This document shows positions 25,877 to 33,682 of a DNA stretch of 64,000 nucleotides, in pieces. The position numbers and the translations under genes were made by a program. The stretch covers positions 35,392 to 99,391 of the forward strand of contig CALMZO010000213.1 in the NCBI GenBank assembly GCA_937870825.1, read 5' to 3'. This DNA is from an uncultured Chloroflexota bacterium. GTDB lineage: Bacteria > Chloroflexota > Anaerolineae > UBA4142 > SHND01. Every line of letters starts with the position of its first letter. The stretch's first letter is position 1. The notes below the pieces were generated by a model. It was given only the letters and a program-made list of their open reading frames with translations, did not search any database and was not told where the DNA came from.

Positions 25877-26524
25877 ATGAATGTATCGGGAATTGTTTTG
25901 GCGGGCGGCGCGTCGCGGCGAATGGGGCGCGAGAAAGCGTGGCTTGAATTGGGCGGTAAATTTTTTATCGAGCGCGTGATGGATGCGTTGAAAAAAATCT
26001 GTGATGAAATTATTGTGGTTGCGAATGACGAACGTTTTCAAAAATTGGACGCACAGATTGTCCGCGATGAATTTCCAAACACGGGTTCGTTGGGCGGTTT
26101 GTATTCGGGATTGAATGCGGCGCAAAATGAATTGAGCATTGCAGTCGCGTGCGACATGCCATTTTTGAATCCGCGATTGTTGGAATTTCTGGTTACGCAA
26201 GCAACGGATTACGATGTCGTCATTCCAAGCGTTCATGACGCGCGGCATCGTCGCGACGAACGCAAAACAGAACGCGACAAAAAAGAAGACACCGCGAAAA
26301 AATTGAACTTGCATCCGCTTCACGCGGTCTATCGAAAAACGTGTTTGCCGCCGCTGCGCGAAAAAATTTTGCAGAATGATTTGCGAATGATTTCATTTCA
26401 TGACGCGGTGCGCGTGAGAATTGTGGAGCAAGCAGAAATTGATAAATTTGACCCACAACACGTTTCGTTGTGGAATGTAAATACACCAGAGGAATTGGAA
26501 CGCGCGAAAACATTTGCAGTGTAA
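25877..26524 (+). CDS. mobA: Molybdenum cofactor guanylyltransferase
   Basis: 215 residues from ATG 25877. The N-terminus has the nucleotidyltransferase signature SGIVLAGGASRRMGREKAWLELGGK, followed by VANDERFQKLDAQIVRDEF, NTGSLGGLYSGLNAAQ, VACDMPFLNPRLL (metal-binding Asp) and LHPLHAVYRKTCLPPL. MobA links GMP to molybdopterin to give the bis-MGD cofactor. A Lys/Arg/Asp-rich insertion (DARHRRDERKTERDKKEDTAKK, about residues 118-140) is unusual and probably a surface loop. The gene heads a cluster with tatA and moeA. Confidence 0.9.
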   Translation: MNVSGIVLAGGASRRMGREKAWLELGGKFFIERVMDALKKICDEIIVVANDERFQKLDAQIVRDEFPNTGSLGGLYSGLNAAQNELSIAVACDMPFLNPRLLEFLVTQATDYDVVIPSVHDARHRRDERKTERDKKEDTAKKLNLHPLHAVYRKTCLPPLREKILQNDLRMISFHDAVRVRIVEQAEIDKFDPQHVSLWNVNTPEELERAKTFAV

Positions 26525-26591
26525 CCCCTCGAGCGCACGTCGGTAACGAGCGCGCTCAAGGTGTCATGCTGCCAGCGGATTGGAGAAAAAC

Positions 26592-26780
26592 ATGCCAGGT
26601 ATCGGAGTGCCAGAATTGTTAATTGTGCTCGTCATCGTTCTCGTCATTTTTGGAGCGAGCCGTTTGACTGACATCATGGGAGCACTAGGCAAAGGGGTTG
26701 CGGAATTCCGCAAAGGCACCGCGTCCGTCGAAGAACCGAAAAAAGAAGAACCCAAAAACGAAACACCCAAGAGTGTGTGA
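26592..26780 (+). CDS. tatA: Sec-independent (twin-arginine) translocase subunit TatA/E
   Basis: 62 residues from ATG 26592 after TTGGAGAAAAAC. One N-terminal helix (PELLIVLVIVLVIFGASRLTDIM), then an amphipathic helix GALGKGVAEFRKG and an acidic-basic tail EEPKKEEPKNETPK, the normal TatA layout. The usual FGPKKLPEL hinge reads FGASRLTDIM. TatA multimers form the pore for folded proteins, many of them molybdoenzymes, so its place between mobA and moeA makes functional sense. Confidence 0.9.
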   Translation: MPGIGVPELLIVLVIVLVIFGASRLTDIMGALGKGVAEFRKGTASVEEPKKEEPKNETPKSV

Positions 26781-26782
26781 GT

Positions 26783-26816
26783 GACGTTTGACGTGAATGG
26801 TGATACGTCAAACGTC
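26783..26816. repeat. Inverted repeat between tatA and moeA
   Basis: Perfect 11-bp arms GACGTTTGACG and CGTCAAACGTC, 12-nt loop. No T-run, so a pause, processing or regulatory site is as likely as a terminator. The word CGTCAAACGT recurs near 42865. Confidence 0.7.
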
Positions 26817-26823
26817 AAACGTG

Positions 26824-28083
26824 ATGCAAATGATTTCTGTCGAAGAAGCTCGCGCGTATATTCTCAGACATTTCGCGCCGCTCGAAGCCGAACGTGTTGA
26901 ACTGCTCGACGCGCTGGACCGCGTGCTGACGGAAGACATCGTTTCCCCAATCCATGTTCCACCGCACAACAATTCCGCGATGGACGGTTACGCGGTGCGC
27001 GCCCAAGACATTCGCGGCGCGTCGAAAACGAATCCGATTCGTTTGAACGTCGTCGCGGATTTGGGCGCGGGGTATGTGCCTGATGCTGAGGTTACACAAG
27101 ATACGGCAGTACGAATTATGACGGGCGCTGTGATTCCGCGCGGCGCGGATACGGTGGTGCGTTTTGAAGAAACATCCGAAGCCGTGGACCAAAAAGCGTC
27201 GGGCAAGGGCAGTGGCTCTGTCGAAATTTTGAATGCGCCGGAGCGCGGCGCAAATGTACGCCTTGCCGGTGAAGACATTCGCGCGGGCGAAATCGTTTTG
27301 CGTAAGGGGACGCTGCTGCGTCCGCCGGAGATTGGTCTGCTCGCTTCGATAGGGCAGAGCAAGGTCAACGTCCATCGCCGACCGCGCGTGGCGATTCTTG
27401 CCACAGGCGATGAACTGGTTGAAATTGACGCGCCGCTGAGTGAAGGCAAGATTCGCAACTCGAATGAATATTCGAACGCGGCGGCGGTGTTGAAAGCGGG
27501 CGGTGTGCCGATTCGTCTCGGCATTGCGCGCGACAACGTGCAAGATTTGACGCGCAAAATTCGCAAAGGGGTGGACGCGGGCGCGGATTTATTTATCACG
27601 TCCGCGGGCGTGTCCGTCGGCGATTACGATATTGTCAAAGATGTGTTGAACAGCGAAGGCGAGATGCACTTTTGGCAGGTGAACATGAAGCCGGGCAAAC
27701 CGCTCGCGTTTGGAATCGTCGGCGGCGTGCCGCTTTTGGGACTACCGGGGAATCCGGTCAGCGCGATTGTTTCCTTTGAAACGTTCGCGCGTCCCGCGAT
27801 TCTCACCATGCTCGGCAAAACAAAATTCGCGCGTCCGCAGGTGGAAGCGATTTTGCAAGACCGCGCCGAGAACAACGCAGGGCGCAGAAATTACATTCGC
27901 GTTTTTGTGTCCCGAAACGGCAACGGCGAATACACCGCGATGACGACAGGTGAACAAGGTTCCGGAATTTTATCCTCCATCACGCGGGCAAACGGTCTTT
28001 TAGAAATGCCGCCGGAAGATTTGGAATACAAACCGGGCGCGCGGGTGCGCGTGACCATGCTCGATTATCCTGAAGAAATATAA
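26824..28083 (+). CDS. moeA: Molybdopterin molybdenumtransferase MoeA
   Basis: 419 residues from ATG 26824 (26830 is a second option). Motifs run in order: IHVPPHNNSAMDGYAVR, IMTGAVIPRGADTVVRFEE, VAILATGDELVEI, KIRNSNEYSNAAAV, TSAGVSVGDYDIVKDVL, MKPGKPLAFG and GLPGNPVSAIVSFE. These belong to the MoeA/gephyrin family that inserts molybdate into adenylated molybdopterin. The C-terminal domain IV (REMPPEDLEYKPGARVRVTML-like end) is intact. Good family length. Terminated by a strong hairpin. Confidence 0.93.
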   Translation: MQMISVEEARAYILRHFAPLEAERVELLDALDRVLTEDIVSPIHVPPHNNSAMDGYAVRAQDIRGASKTNPIRLNVVADLGAGYVPDAEVTQDTAVRIMTGAVIPRGADTVVRFEETSEAVDQKASGKGSGSVEILNAPERGANVRLAGEDIRAGEIVLRKGTLLRPPEIGLLASIGQSKVNVHRRPRVAILATGDELVEIDAPLSEGKIRNSNEYSNAAAVLKAGGVPIRLGIARDNVQDLTRKIRKGVDAGADLFITSAGVSVGDYDIVKDVLNSEGEMHFWQVNMKPGKPLAFGIVGGVPLLGLPGNPVSAIVSFETFARPAILTMLGKTKFARPQVEAILQDRAENNAGRRNYIRVFVSRNGNGEYTAMTTGEQGSGILSSITRANGLLEMPPEDLEYKPGARVRVTMLDYPEEI

Positions 28084-28088
28084 ACGTG

Positions 28089-28125
28089 TCGGGGCGCAGT
28101 AAACTGCGCCCCGATGATTTTTTTT
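28089..28125 (+). terminator. moeA terminator
   Basis: TCGGGGCGCAG with CTGCGCCCCGA around TAAA, then TGATTTTTTTT. The GGGGCGCAG core is similar in style to the REP-like hairpins of this window. Confidence 0.93.
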
Positions 28126-28273
28126 AGCAATTTCCTCCCCCGCTCTTTTCACCGCAGGCGTTCCATTCTCCGGCTGTTGTTCAAACCACACGCGCGTTTC
28201 GTCGCGCAAATTTGTATCTTGGCGTTCGCCGAACGCATGAATCCATTGGGGCGGACTCTCTTGGCATTCTTGA

Positions 28274-29491
28274 TTAGTTTGGAATCTCCTCCGGCGGTCT
28301 GTGCGCGCGAAATTGTTGAAACAGCACGAGGTCGTACACAATTTTCAAACCGCCCGCGATAAAAAAGGGCGCACTCACAAGCGCGGGAATCGCGAGCAAT
28401 TGTCCGCTCAACGCGGGCGCGAACGCCGCGCCGATGGAACGCGCGATGGTTGTGATGCCGGACGCAGCCGAACGTTCATCCGGCGCGACGACCGCCATGG
28501 TGAACGATTGACGCGTCGGCACGTCCATTTGCGAAATGCTGAAGCGAATAAGCAAGAGCGCGACGGCGAGCCACACATTTGGCATTAACGGCACGAGCAT
28601 CAACAAAACATTCGACGGCAAATGCGTAAACACCATCGTATTGACCAGCCCGAATTTTTGCGCGAGCCGCGCGGCGGAGAGTGCAGAAATTCCCGCCAAG
28701 ACATTCGCGGCAAATAACATTGCGCCAAGCGCGCCCGCGTCCAATCCAAATTTTTGATTGAACCAATACGCGAGAATGCTCTGCACAATGAACCCGCCCG
28801 CGAACGCGTCGAGCGCGAACAATGCCGAGAGTTGCAGAACGATGCGTTGAGAGCGATGCAGCCCCAGGTTGGATGACGAAGGACGAACGACGGATGCTGT
28901 TTCGACGGCGGGTGAGAGGGAAAAAAAGAGGACGGCGAGCAGGATTCCAAAAAAGCCATAGCTGATGACGACAGCGCGATACGCGTCGAGCGCGGCGAAT
29001 CTGCTGTTGAGCAGGAATTGCGCGAGCCCGCCGCCGCCCAATGCGCCGAACGCGGTGGCAAACGAACCGACGAGATTGTACCACGCGAAAATTTTGGTGC
29101 GCTGTGTGTCGGGAAGCAATTGTGAGAGCGCCGCTTGTTCGACCGAAAGAAACGGACCGATTTCGCCGCCGCTCGGACTGATGACGCCGACGATGGCAGC
29201 AAACATCAGCACATAAAAATTATCCGTAAGCGCAAAAACAATCCCCGCGAACGTCATCAACGCCGCGCCGACGAGCAATGTGCGTTTGCGCCCGAATCTA
29301 TCCGCGTGCGTCGTGAGCCATAACGAAATCCCCGCGTCGCCGAGCAGCGTGAGCGTGAGCAGCAGCCCAATCGTCGCGTCGCTGAAACCGCGCGCGCTCA
29401 AGTACAAAAAAAGCGCGACGGACAAAAATCCGTACGCAAACAGACGAATCAAGCGCGCAGCAAAAATGAGGCGCGCGTCGGCATCATTCAT
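28274..29491 (-). CDS. MFS transporter
   Basis: 405 residues with about 12 membrane helices. The loop between helices 2 and 3 has the MFS motif A variant TTHADRFGRKRTLLVG, and helix 5 region WYNLVGSFATAFGALGGG fits the family; the C-terminal half begins with LHRSQRIVLQLSALFALD. No drug- or sugar-specific motif can be seen, so the substrate is unknown. The nearest relatives by appearance are Chloroflexota exporters annotated as drug-efflux-like. A stand-alone gene, with 190 bp free of genes towards moeA. Confidence 0.85.
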   Translation of the reverse strand: MNDADARLIFAARLIRLFAYGFLSVALFLYLSARGFSDATIGLLLTLTLLGDAGISLWLTTHADRFGRKRTLLVGAALMTFAGIVFALTDNFYVLMFAAIVGVISPSGGEIGPFLSVEQAALSQLLPDTQRTKIFAWYNLVGSFATAFGALGGGGLAQFLLNSRFAALDAYRAVVISYGFFGILLAVLFFSLSPAVETASVVRPSSSNLGLHRSQRIVLQLSALFALDAFAGGFIVQSILAYWFNQKFGLDAGALGAMLFAANVLAGISALSAARLAQKFGLVNTMVFTHLPSNVLLMLVPLMPNVWLAVALLLIRFSISQMDVPTRQSFTMAVVAPDERSAASGITTIARSIGAAFAPALSGQLLAIPALVSAPFFIAGGLKIVYDLVLFQQFRAHRPPEEIPN

Positions 29492-29592
29492 GTGGCTGAA
29501 TTGTTGGATACAAAGACCACGGATTTATTCAAAACTTTTACGGGATTTCTTGGCGTCTTTACAGCTTGGCGTGAGATCTGTGATGTGCTGTG

Positions 29593-30471
29593 TCAGGTCT
29601 TGTGGTCGAGGACATAAAATACGATGAAATAAAACGCGCTGGAAATGACGACGAGCGCAATGAGACTGAAAATCGGGTCGAGAACGGGATTGGTAAATAT
29701 CGCGGGCGTGGTCAGCGCGGAATCTTGATAGTTGACGATGAGCGCGGCGAAAAGATTGTTTGACGCGTGCGCGCCGAGCGCAAGTTCGAGCCGATTGTCG
29801 CGTAGCGTAAAAATTGCCAACGCCGCGCCTGTGAGAAAGTAATTGAGGAACAACAAGAGTGTGCTGTTCGGATTGCCCGTCACTTCGGGATTGAGCATGT
29901 GCGGCAGGGCAAACAGGATGCCGTTCACGACGGCGAGAACGACAAAATTTTTGGTGAGGCGTCCGACGCCTTGCAGCCAATAGCCGCGAAATAAAATTTC
30001 TTCCGCGCTCGTCTGAATCGGTGTGAGGATGAGGACAACGGGCAAAAAGAAAAGCCAGCGTTCAAAATCGAATGTGAACTGCGCGCGTTCCGGGAATATG
30101 ACAAACTCGATAATTTGCGCGACGGCGACCAAGGCGAGCCACACGCCGAACCCTTGCGCGACGCGTGTCCATGAAATGTTTGGCGCGGCTGTAATGATTG
30201 TGCGAAAGGCGCGTTGATGCAGAAAGCGCACCGCGAGCCAGACGCCGAACCAGATGAATGGAAAACTCACACTGACCGCGATGTAAATCCAAAACGGGTC
30301 GCCGCCTGCAATCGTACCCGAAAGCAAGTTCGCGCCGCTGAGAATGAGAAACGGTACGGTAAAAATACTGCCGACGATGAGCCACAAAAACAAAATAAGC
30401 AGCGTGCCGCCGAGCCAGCGCGCCGCGCCGTTCTTGCCCAGATTGGTGAGGTCGAGAAATTGTTGTCCCAT
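29593..30471 (-). CDS. CPBP family intramembrane glutamic endopeptidase
   Basis: 292 residues with about eight membrane helices. The catalytic motif 1 EEILFRGYWLQGVGR (Glu-Glu plus Arg) is followed by motif 2 NGILFALPHML (His) and motif 3 LELALGAHASNNL (His and Asn), which together define the Abi/CPBP (Rce1-like) membrane protease group. Substrates may be signal peptides, prenylated proteins or bacteriocins; none is evident here. It starts just beside a stretch of short repeats at 30472. Confidence 0.88.
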   Translation of the reverse strand: MGQQFLDLTNLGKNGAARWLGGTLLILFLWLIVGSIFTVPFLILSGANLLSGTIAGGDPFWIYIAVSVSFPFIWFGVWLAVRFLHQRAFRTIITAAPNISWTRVAQGFGVWLALVAVAQIIEFVIFPERAQFTFDFERWLFFLPVVLILTPIQTSAEEILFRGYWLQGVGRLTKNFVVLAVVNGILFALPHMLNPEVTGNPNSTLLLFLNYFLTGAALAIFTLRDNRLELALGAHASNNLFAALIVNYQDSALTTPAIFTNPVLDPIFSLIALVVISSAFYFIVFYVLDHKT

Positions 30472-30560
30472 AAGATTGGAGATTGGAAGTTGGAGGTTGG
30501 AAGTTGGATGTTGGAAGTTGGATGTTGGAGAAAGGCAATTCGCGATTCGCGAATTTTATC
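30472..30560. repeat. Degenerate GATTGGA/GTTGGA heptamer repeat spacer
   Basis: Contiguous near-copies of GATTGGA, GTTGGAG, GTTGGAAG and GTTGGATG run from the CPBP start codon outward, ending in GCAATTCGCGATTCGCGAATT. The first part is the reverse complement of the AATCTCC repeat within the DUF2298 gene. No gene is supported here. Confidence 0.75.
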
Positions 30561-30780
30561 TGGGGTGCCTGAATTGTGCAACCGATGTGTCATGCCGGGG
30601 GTGTGCGTCACGATGTTGGGCGAATGAATTCACCACTACAAAAAAAAGAAACCTGCCCCCGCAGGGCGGGGATTCAGTGTGCGGAGGCACACTTGGCGTC
30701 TTTGTTGCTGCGATTTCTAATCGCTTGTCGTCGCTGTGAGACGCAGTACAAGTACGGCGGAGACACGAGGCATGAATCGG
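30561..30780. other. Spacer with small hairpins, no supported gene
   Basis: ORFs listed here lack ribosome sites and recognisable features. Two short inverted repeats are visible, CCTGCCCCCGCAGGGCGGGG (about 30653-30672) and GTGTGCGGAGGCACAC (30678-30693). Their role is unclear. Confidence 0.45.
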
Positions 30781-30814
30781 CAATAAAAGAACGCGGCAAA
30801 GCGTTGCCGCGTTC
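30781..30814 (-). terminator. Terminator of the cNMP-binding protein gene
   Basis: On the minus strand GAACGCGGCAA and TTGCCGCGTTC form a perfect 11-bp stem followed by TTTTATTG. Confidence 0.85.
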
Positions 30815-30860
30815 GAACAGCATCTTTTATTTTTGCCAGGCACGATTCGGGATGCGCGCC

Positions 30861-31211
30861 TCAATTCATCCGCTGCCGCAGGCGCCGCGCCATCACGCGC
30901 ATCACCTCGACGGCAAAAAAAGGCGAGTACTGCACGAGAAATTCAAAACGCTGCTGGTTCACCCGCGCGACTTGTACGTTCGTTTTCGCAATCGCGGACG
31001 CACTACGCGGTTGGTCGTCAACCAAAGCCATCTCTCCGAAAATACTGCCCGCGAGCACATCTTCAATCCATTTGTCGTTGTGGACGATGGAAACAATCCC
31101 ATCCAACACCACGTACATCGCATCGCCCGGGTCGCCTTCGCAAAAAATTGTTTGCCCGGGTGAGACACGCAGGATATCTTTTTCATTGCGTAACAGCTGA
31201 ATCGCGCTCAT
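30861..31211 (-). CDS. Stand-alone cyclic nucleotide-binding domain protein
   Basis: 116 residues from ATG 31211 after AAAGGAAACGAG. The sequence is a single CRP-type sensor domain: VSPGQTIFCEGDPGDAMYVVLDG, GSIFGEMALVDDQPRSASAIA (phosphate-binding cassette with GEMALVDDQPRSA) and the C-helix. There is no DNA-binding HTH or channel, so it must act by itself or with a partner, perhaps as a cNMP-responsive regulator or anchor. The Glu and Arg that contact the cyclic phosphate are present. It is flanked by its own terminator. Confidence 0.88.
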   Translation of the reverse strand: MSAIQLLRNEKDILRVSPGQTIFCEGDPGDAMYVVLDGIVSIVHNDKWIEDVLAGSIFGEMALVDDQPRSASAIAKTNVQVARVNQQRFEFLVQYSPFFAVEVMRVMARRLRQRMN

Positions 31212-31316
31212 CTCGTTTCCTTTGGGGAGAATAAAGGCAGTGTAGAAAAAAATCGCCTATGGGTCAATGGGGAAATATTAAGCGGCGGAAAAATGTGTGT
31301 TAAGAAATCCAAACAC

Positions 31317-32549
31317 TCACCGGGATTTCGTGAGTTTCACAAACTTTCTTCGACCCACGCTCAGAATGCCCTCGCTCCCGTCCGCAGGTGGCGGAATTAC
31401 CGCGTCCATTTCTGAAATTTTTTCCTCGTTCAATTTCACGCCGCCTTGTTGAATTAAACGGCGCGCCTCACTCTTGCTTGGCGCGAATTTTGCCGCCACC
31501 AACAAATCCACAAGCGGCATCGGCGCGTTCATTGCGAACGTTTCCATTTCGCTCGGCAGTTCGCGTTTGGAAAAGACGCGAACAAATTCTTGTTCCGCGT
31601 TGCGCGCGGCATTCACGTCGTGAAATTGCCGCACGATGTCATACGCGAGTTTCATTTTGATATCGCGCGGATTCACCTTGCCTTCGCGCAATTGCTTTTT
31701 GTATTCGTCCACTTCTGCCGTCGGCAAATCGGACGCGACGGTGAGGTAAATCGGCAGCGCGCTGTCCGCGATGGACATGACTTTGCCGTAAATGTCATTC
31801 GGCGTATCGTCCACATCAATCGTGTTGCCGAGTGACTTGCCCATTTTTGCCGCGCCATCGGTGCCGGGCAGCAACGGCACGAGAAAAACTTCTTGCGGAC
31901 GTTTGCCGCGCCGTTCTTGCAGTTGACGCCCCGCAAGAATGTTGAATTTTTGGTCCATGCCGCCAAATTCCACATCGGCGTCAATCGCAATCGAATCGTA
32001 CGCTTGCAACGCGGGGTACATCAATTCAATCAGCGTCAACGGCTGCCCCGCGTCATGCCGTTTGCGAAACGTTTCGTGTTCGAGCATGTCCGCGAGGGTG
32101 AACGTTTTCGCGAGATGAAACACATCTTCAAGATTGAATTTGCCGAACCATTCACTTTGCCAACGCACCTCTGTTTTGTCTTTGTCCGCGACCTTGAAAA
32201 ATTGTTCCATAAACGTCCGCGCGTTTTCTTGCGTTTGTTCGTACGACAACATTTTGCGCGTTTCGTCTTTGCCCGACGGGTCGCCAATTTGCGCCGTCCA
32301 ATCGCCGACAATCAAAATCACATGATGCCCCAGTTCTTGAAATTGGCGCAGCTTGCGAATGCCAACCATGTTGCCAATCGTCAACAACGGGCGTGACGGG
32401 TCAAAGCCCATTTTCAAACGCAGCGGTTTTCCTTCCGCAATGCGCGCGCGCAACCCCGCTTCGGTAATAATTTCCGCGACGCCGCGCGAGAGAATTTCGT
32501 CAAGAATCACAGAATCGAGTAACGAGCGTTGAGCATTGAGTAGATACAT
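31317..32549 (-). CDS. tyrS: Tyrosyl-tRNA synthetase with a degenerate HIGH motif
   Basis: 410 residues from ATG 32549 (GAGG upstream). Domain order matches bacterial TyrRS (TyrZ type): catalytic domain with LKMGFDPSRPLLTIGN, GDWTAQIGDPSGKDETRKML, YPALQAYDSIAIDADVEFGG, DQKFNILAGRQLQ, then KMGKSLGN in the KMSKS position and a C-terminal S4 domain (PSKSEARRLIQQGGVKLNEEK). The HIGH motif normally reads LHxGH; here it is LTIGN, lacking the first His that helps stabilise the activation transition state. KMSKS is KMGKS. The rest is well conserved, so I still favour an active TyrRS, but the active-site change is notable. No second tyrS is visible in the window. Confidence 0.88.
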   Translation of the reverse strand: MYLLNAQRSLLDSVILDEILSRGVAEIITEAGLRARIAEGKPLRLKMGFDPSRPLLTIGNMVGIRKLRQFQELGHHVILIVGDWTAQIGDPSGKDETRKMLSYEQTQENARTFMEQFFKVADKDKTEVRWQSEWFGKFNLEDVFHLAKTFTLADMLEHETFRKRHDAGQPLTLIELMYPALQAYDSIAIDADVEFGGMDQKFNILAGRQLQERRGKRPQEVFLVPLLPGTDGAAKMGKSLGNTIDVDDTPNDIYGKVMSIADSALPIYLTVASDLPTAEVDEYKKQLREGKVNPRDIKMKLAYDIVRQFHDVNAARNAEQEFVRVFSKRELPSEMETFAMNAPMPLVDLLVAAKFAPSKSEARRLIQQGGVKLNEEKISEMDAVIPPPADGSEGILSVGRRKFVKLTKSR

Positions 32550-32567
32550 CTCATACCTCAATGCTCA
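32530..32567. repeat. Inverted repeat around the tyrS start codon
   Basis: Perfect 11-bp arms TGAGCATTGAG and CTCAATGCTCA with a 16-nt loop that contains the tyrS ATG and part of the ribosome site. In RNA (minus strand) the start codon would sit in the loop. Confidence 0.65.
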
Positions 32568-32571
32568 GCGC

Positions 32572-33510
32572 TCAATTCACATTTACGAGTTCCGCATGAA
32601 TGACCCAGCGGTACGTGTTGCCTGCAAGAGGATTCGCTTGTCCATTCCAACAGGTAATGAGCGTGAGCGTCGGTTCGGGCGTATCGCCCATGATTTGTTC
32701 CGCGTGTTGAATTCGCACTGCAAGCGGTTCGCCCCCTTCTTTGATGGGAAACGTTTCTTTGACGCGCCACAATTGCGATTTGCCGTCTTGGGTCGTCACG
32801 CGCACTTCGTCGCCGACGACGAGATTCCACAACCCCGCGAACACGCCGAGCCCAAAGGTATTTGGCGCGGTCAAATTGTGATGCCCGGAAATGACAGAGT
32901 TGCCGATTTCGCCCGGCTGTGCAGTCGTGATGAGATGCCCCGCCGCGTCATACGGCACATTCCAATCACTCACCAACTGCCCATTCTGCTCAAACGTCAC
33001 ATAGTCCGCCGTCTTGATGGGCAGGTCCATATTCAATTTCGGAATGACGAGTCGCGTCGCGATTGCGCCGGTCCCGCGCGGCGTTCCCAATGTGCGCGGC
33101 GCACTTGCATTCGTCGTCGCCGAAAGAGTGGGGCGGCTCAAGCTGTTTGTGATTTCGTCGGTCGGGATTGGCGTGCGCGGTGCGAGTGAGATCGCGGTGG
33201 CAGTACCCACAACGTGCGCTGCCGAAGTCGGGTCGGGTTGTACGGGCGTTGCGTGCGTGGGAAACGGTGTCACGCTGGGCGAAAAATTCGCCGCGTCAGG
33301 TGATGGCAGTACGGGCCGCGCGCCCTGACTGAGCGCGGGCATCAAGACAACGGGCGTCGTCGTTGGCGGCGCATTCTGTCCGGGAATTTGCGCGGTGAGC
33401 GCGGCTTCCAATTGCCGCTGCGATACGTAGCTGATGATGGCATAACCCAGAATGGCAATCCCGGCGAGCGCGAGAACGATTCCAAGCCAGCGTAAAAGTT
33501 GTTTAGACAT
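32572..33510 (-). CDS. Class E/D-like sortase
   Basis: 312 residues. One N-terminal membrane helix (LLRWLGIVLALAGIAILGYAIISYV), then a ~110-residue Pro/Thr/Ser-rich linker, then the sortase domain (about 150-312): RLVIPKLNMDLPI, GNSVISGHHNLTAPN (catalytic His), LTLITCWNG (catalytic Cys) and TYRWVIHAELV (Arg). The TLITCW and GHHN forms fit the sortase D/E group that covalently attaches surface proteins. A minus-strand -10 box lies so close to the ATG that the mRNA is probably leaderless. Its stop is 22 bp from the tyrS start, so the two may share a transcript. Confidence 0.88.
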   Translation of the reverse strand: MSKQLLRWLGIVLALAGIAILGYAIISYVSQRQLEAALTAQIPGQNAPPTTTPVVLMPALSQGARPVLPSPDAANFSPSVTPFPTHATPVQPDPTSAAHVVGTATAISLAPRTPIPTDEITNSLSRPTLSATTNASAPRTLGTPRGTGAIATRLVIPKLNMDLPIKTADYVTFEQNGQLVSDWNVPYDAAGHLITTAQPGEIGNSVISGHHNLTAPNTFGLGVFAGLWNLVVGDEVRVTTQDGKSQLWRVKETFPIKEGGEPLAVRIQHAEQIMGDTPEPTLTLITCWNGQANPLAGNTYRWVIHAELVNVN

Positions 33511-33518
33511 CGTTTCGG

Positions 33519-33524
33519 ATTATA
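33519..33524 (-). promoter_or_regulatory. -10 box (TATAAT) abutting the sortase start
   Basis: Minus-strand TATAAT with only 8 bases to the ATG, implying a leaderless sortase mRNA. Confidence 0.5.
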
Positions 33525-33549
33525 CGTGAATTGAGGATGAGCGGAAATT

Positions 33550-33578
33550 TTGCCAATGCGCGATAGTTACGTTAGAAT
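33550..33578 (+). promoter_or_regulatory. alaS promoter
   Basis: TTGCCA and TAGAAT separated by exactly 17 bp. The predicted leader is about 100 nt and includes TTCCCTTT and AAATAAGGGAA, which could pair; no T-box signature was identified. Confidence 0.6.
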
Positions 33579-33682
33579 CGTTTTTCGCAATTTCCGTGAT
33601 TTCCTCAGTTCCCTTTCATCCGGAAATAAGGGAAATCAAGGAAAATGGACTCGTCGTCATTCACTCGACCTTGAATTCAACC

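Noticed and set aside
33579-33682. T-box riboswitch in front of alaS
   Set aside because: The leader is short and lacks the T-box sequence and a clear antiterminator fold.
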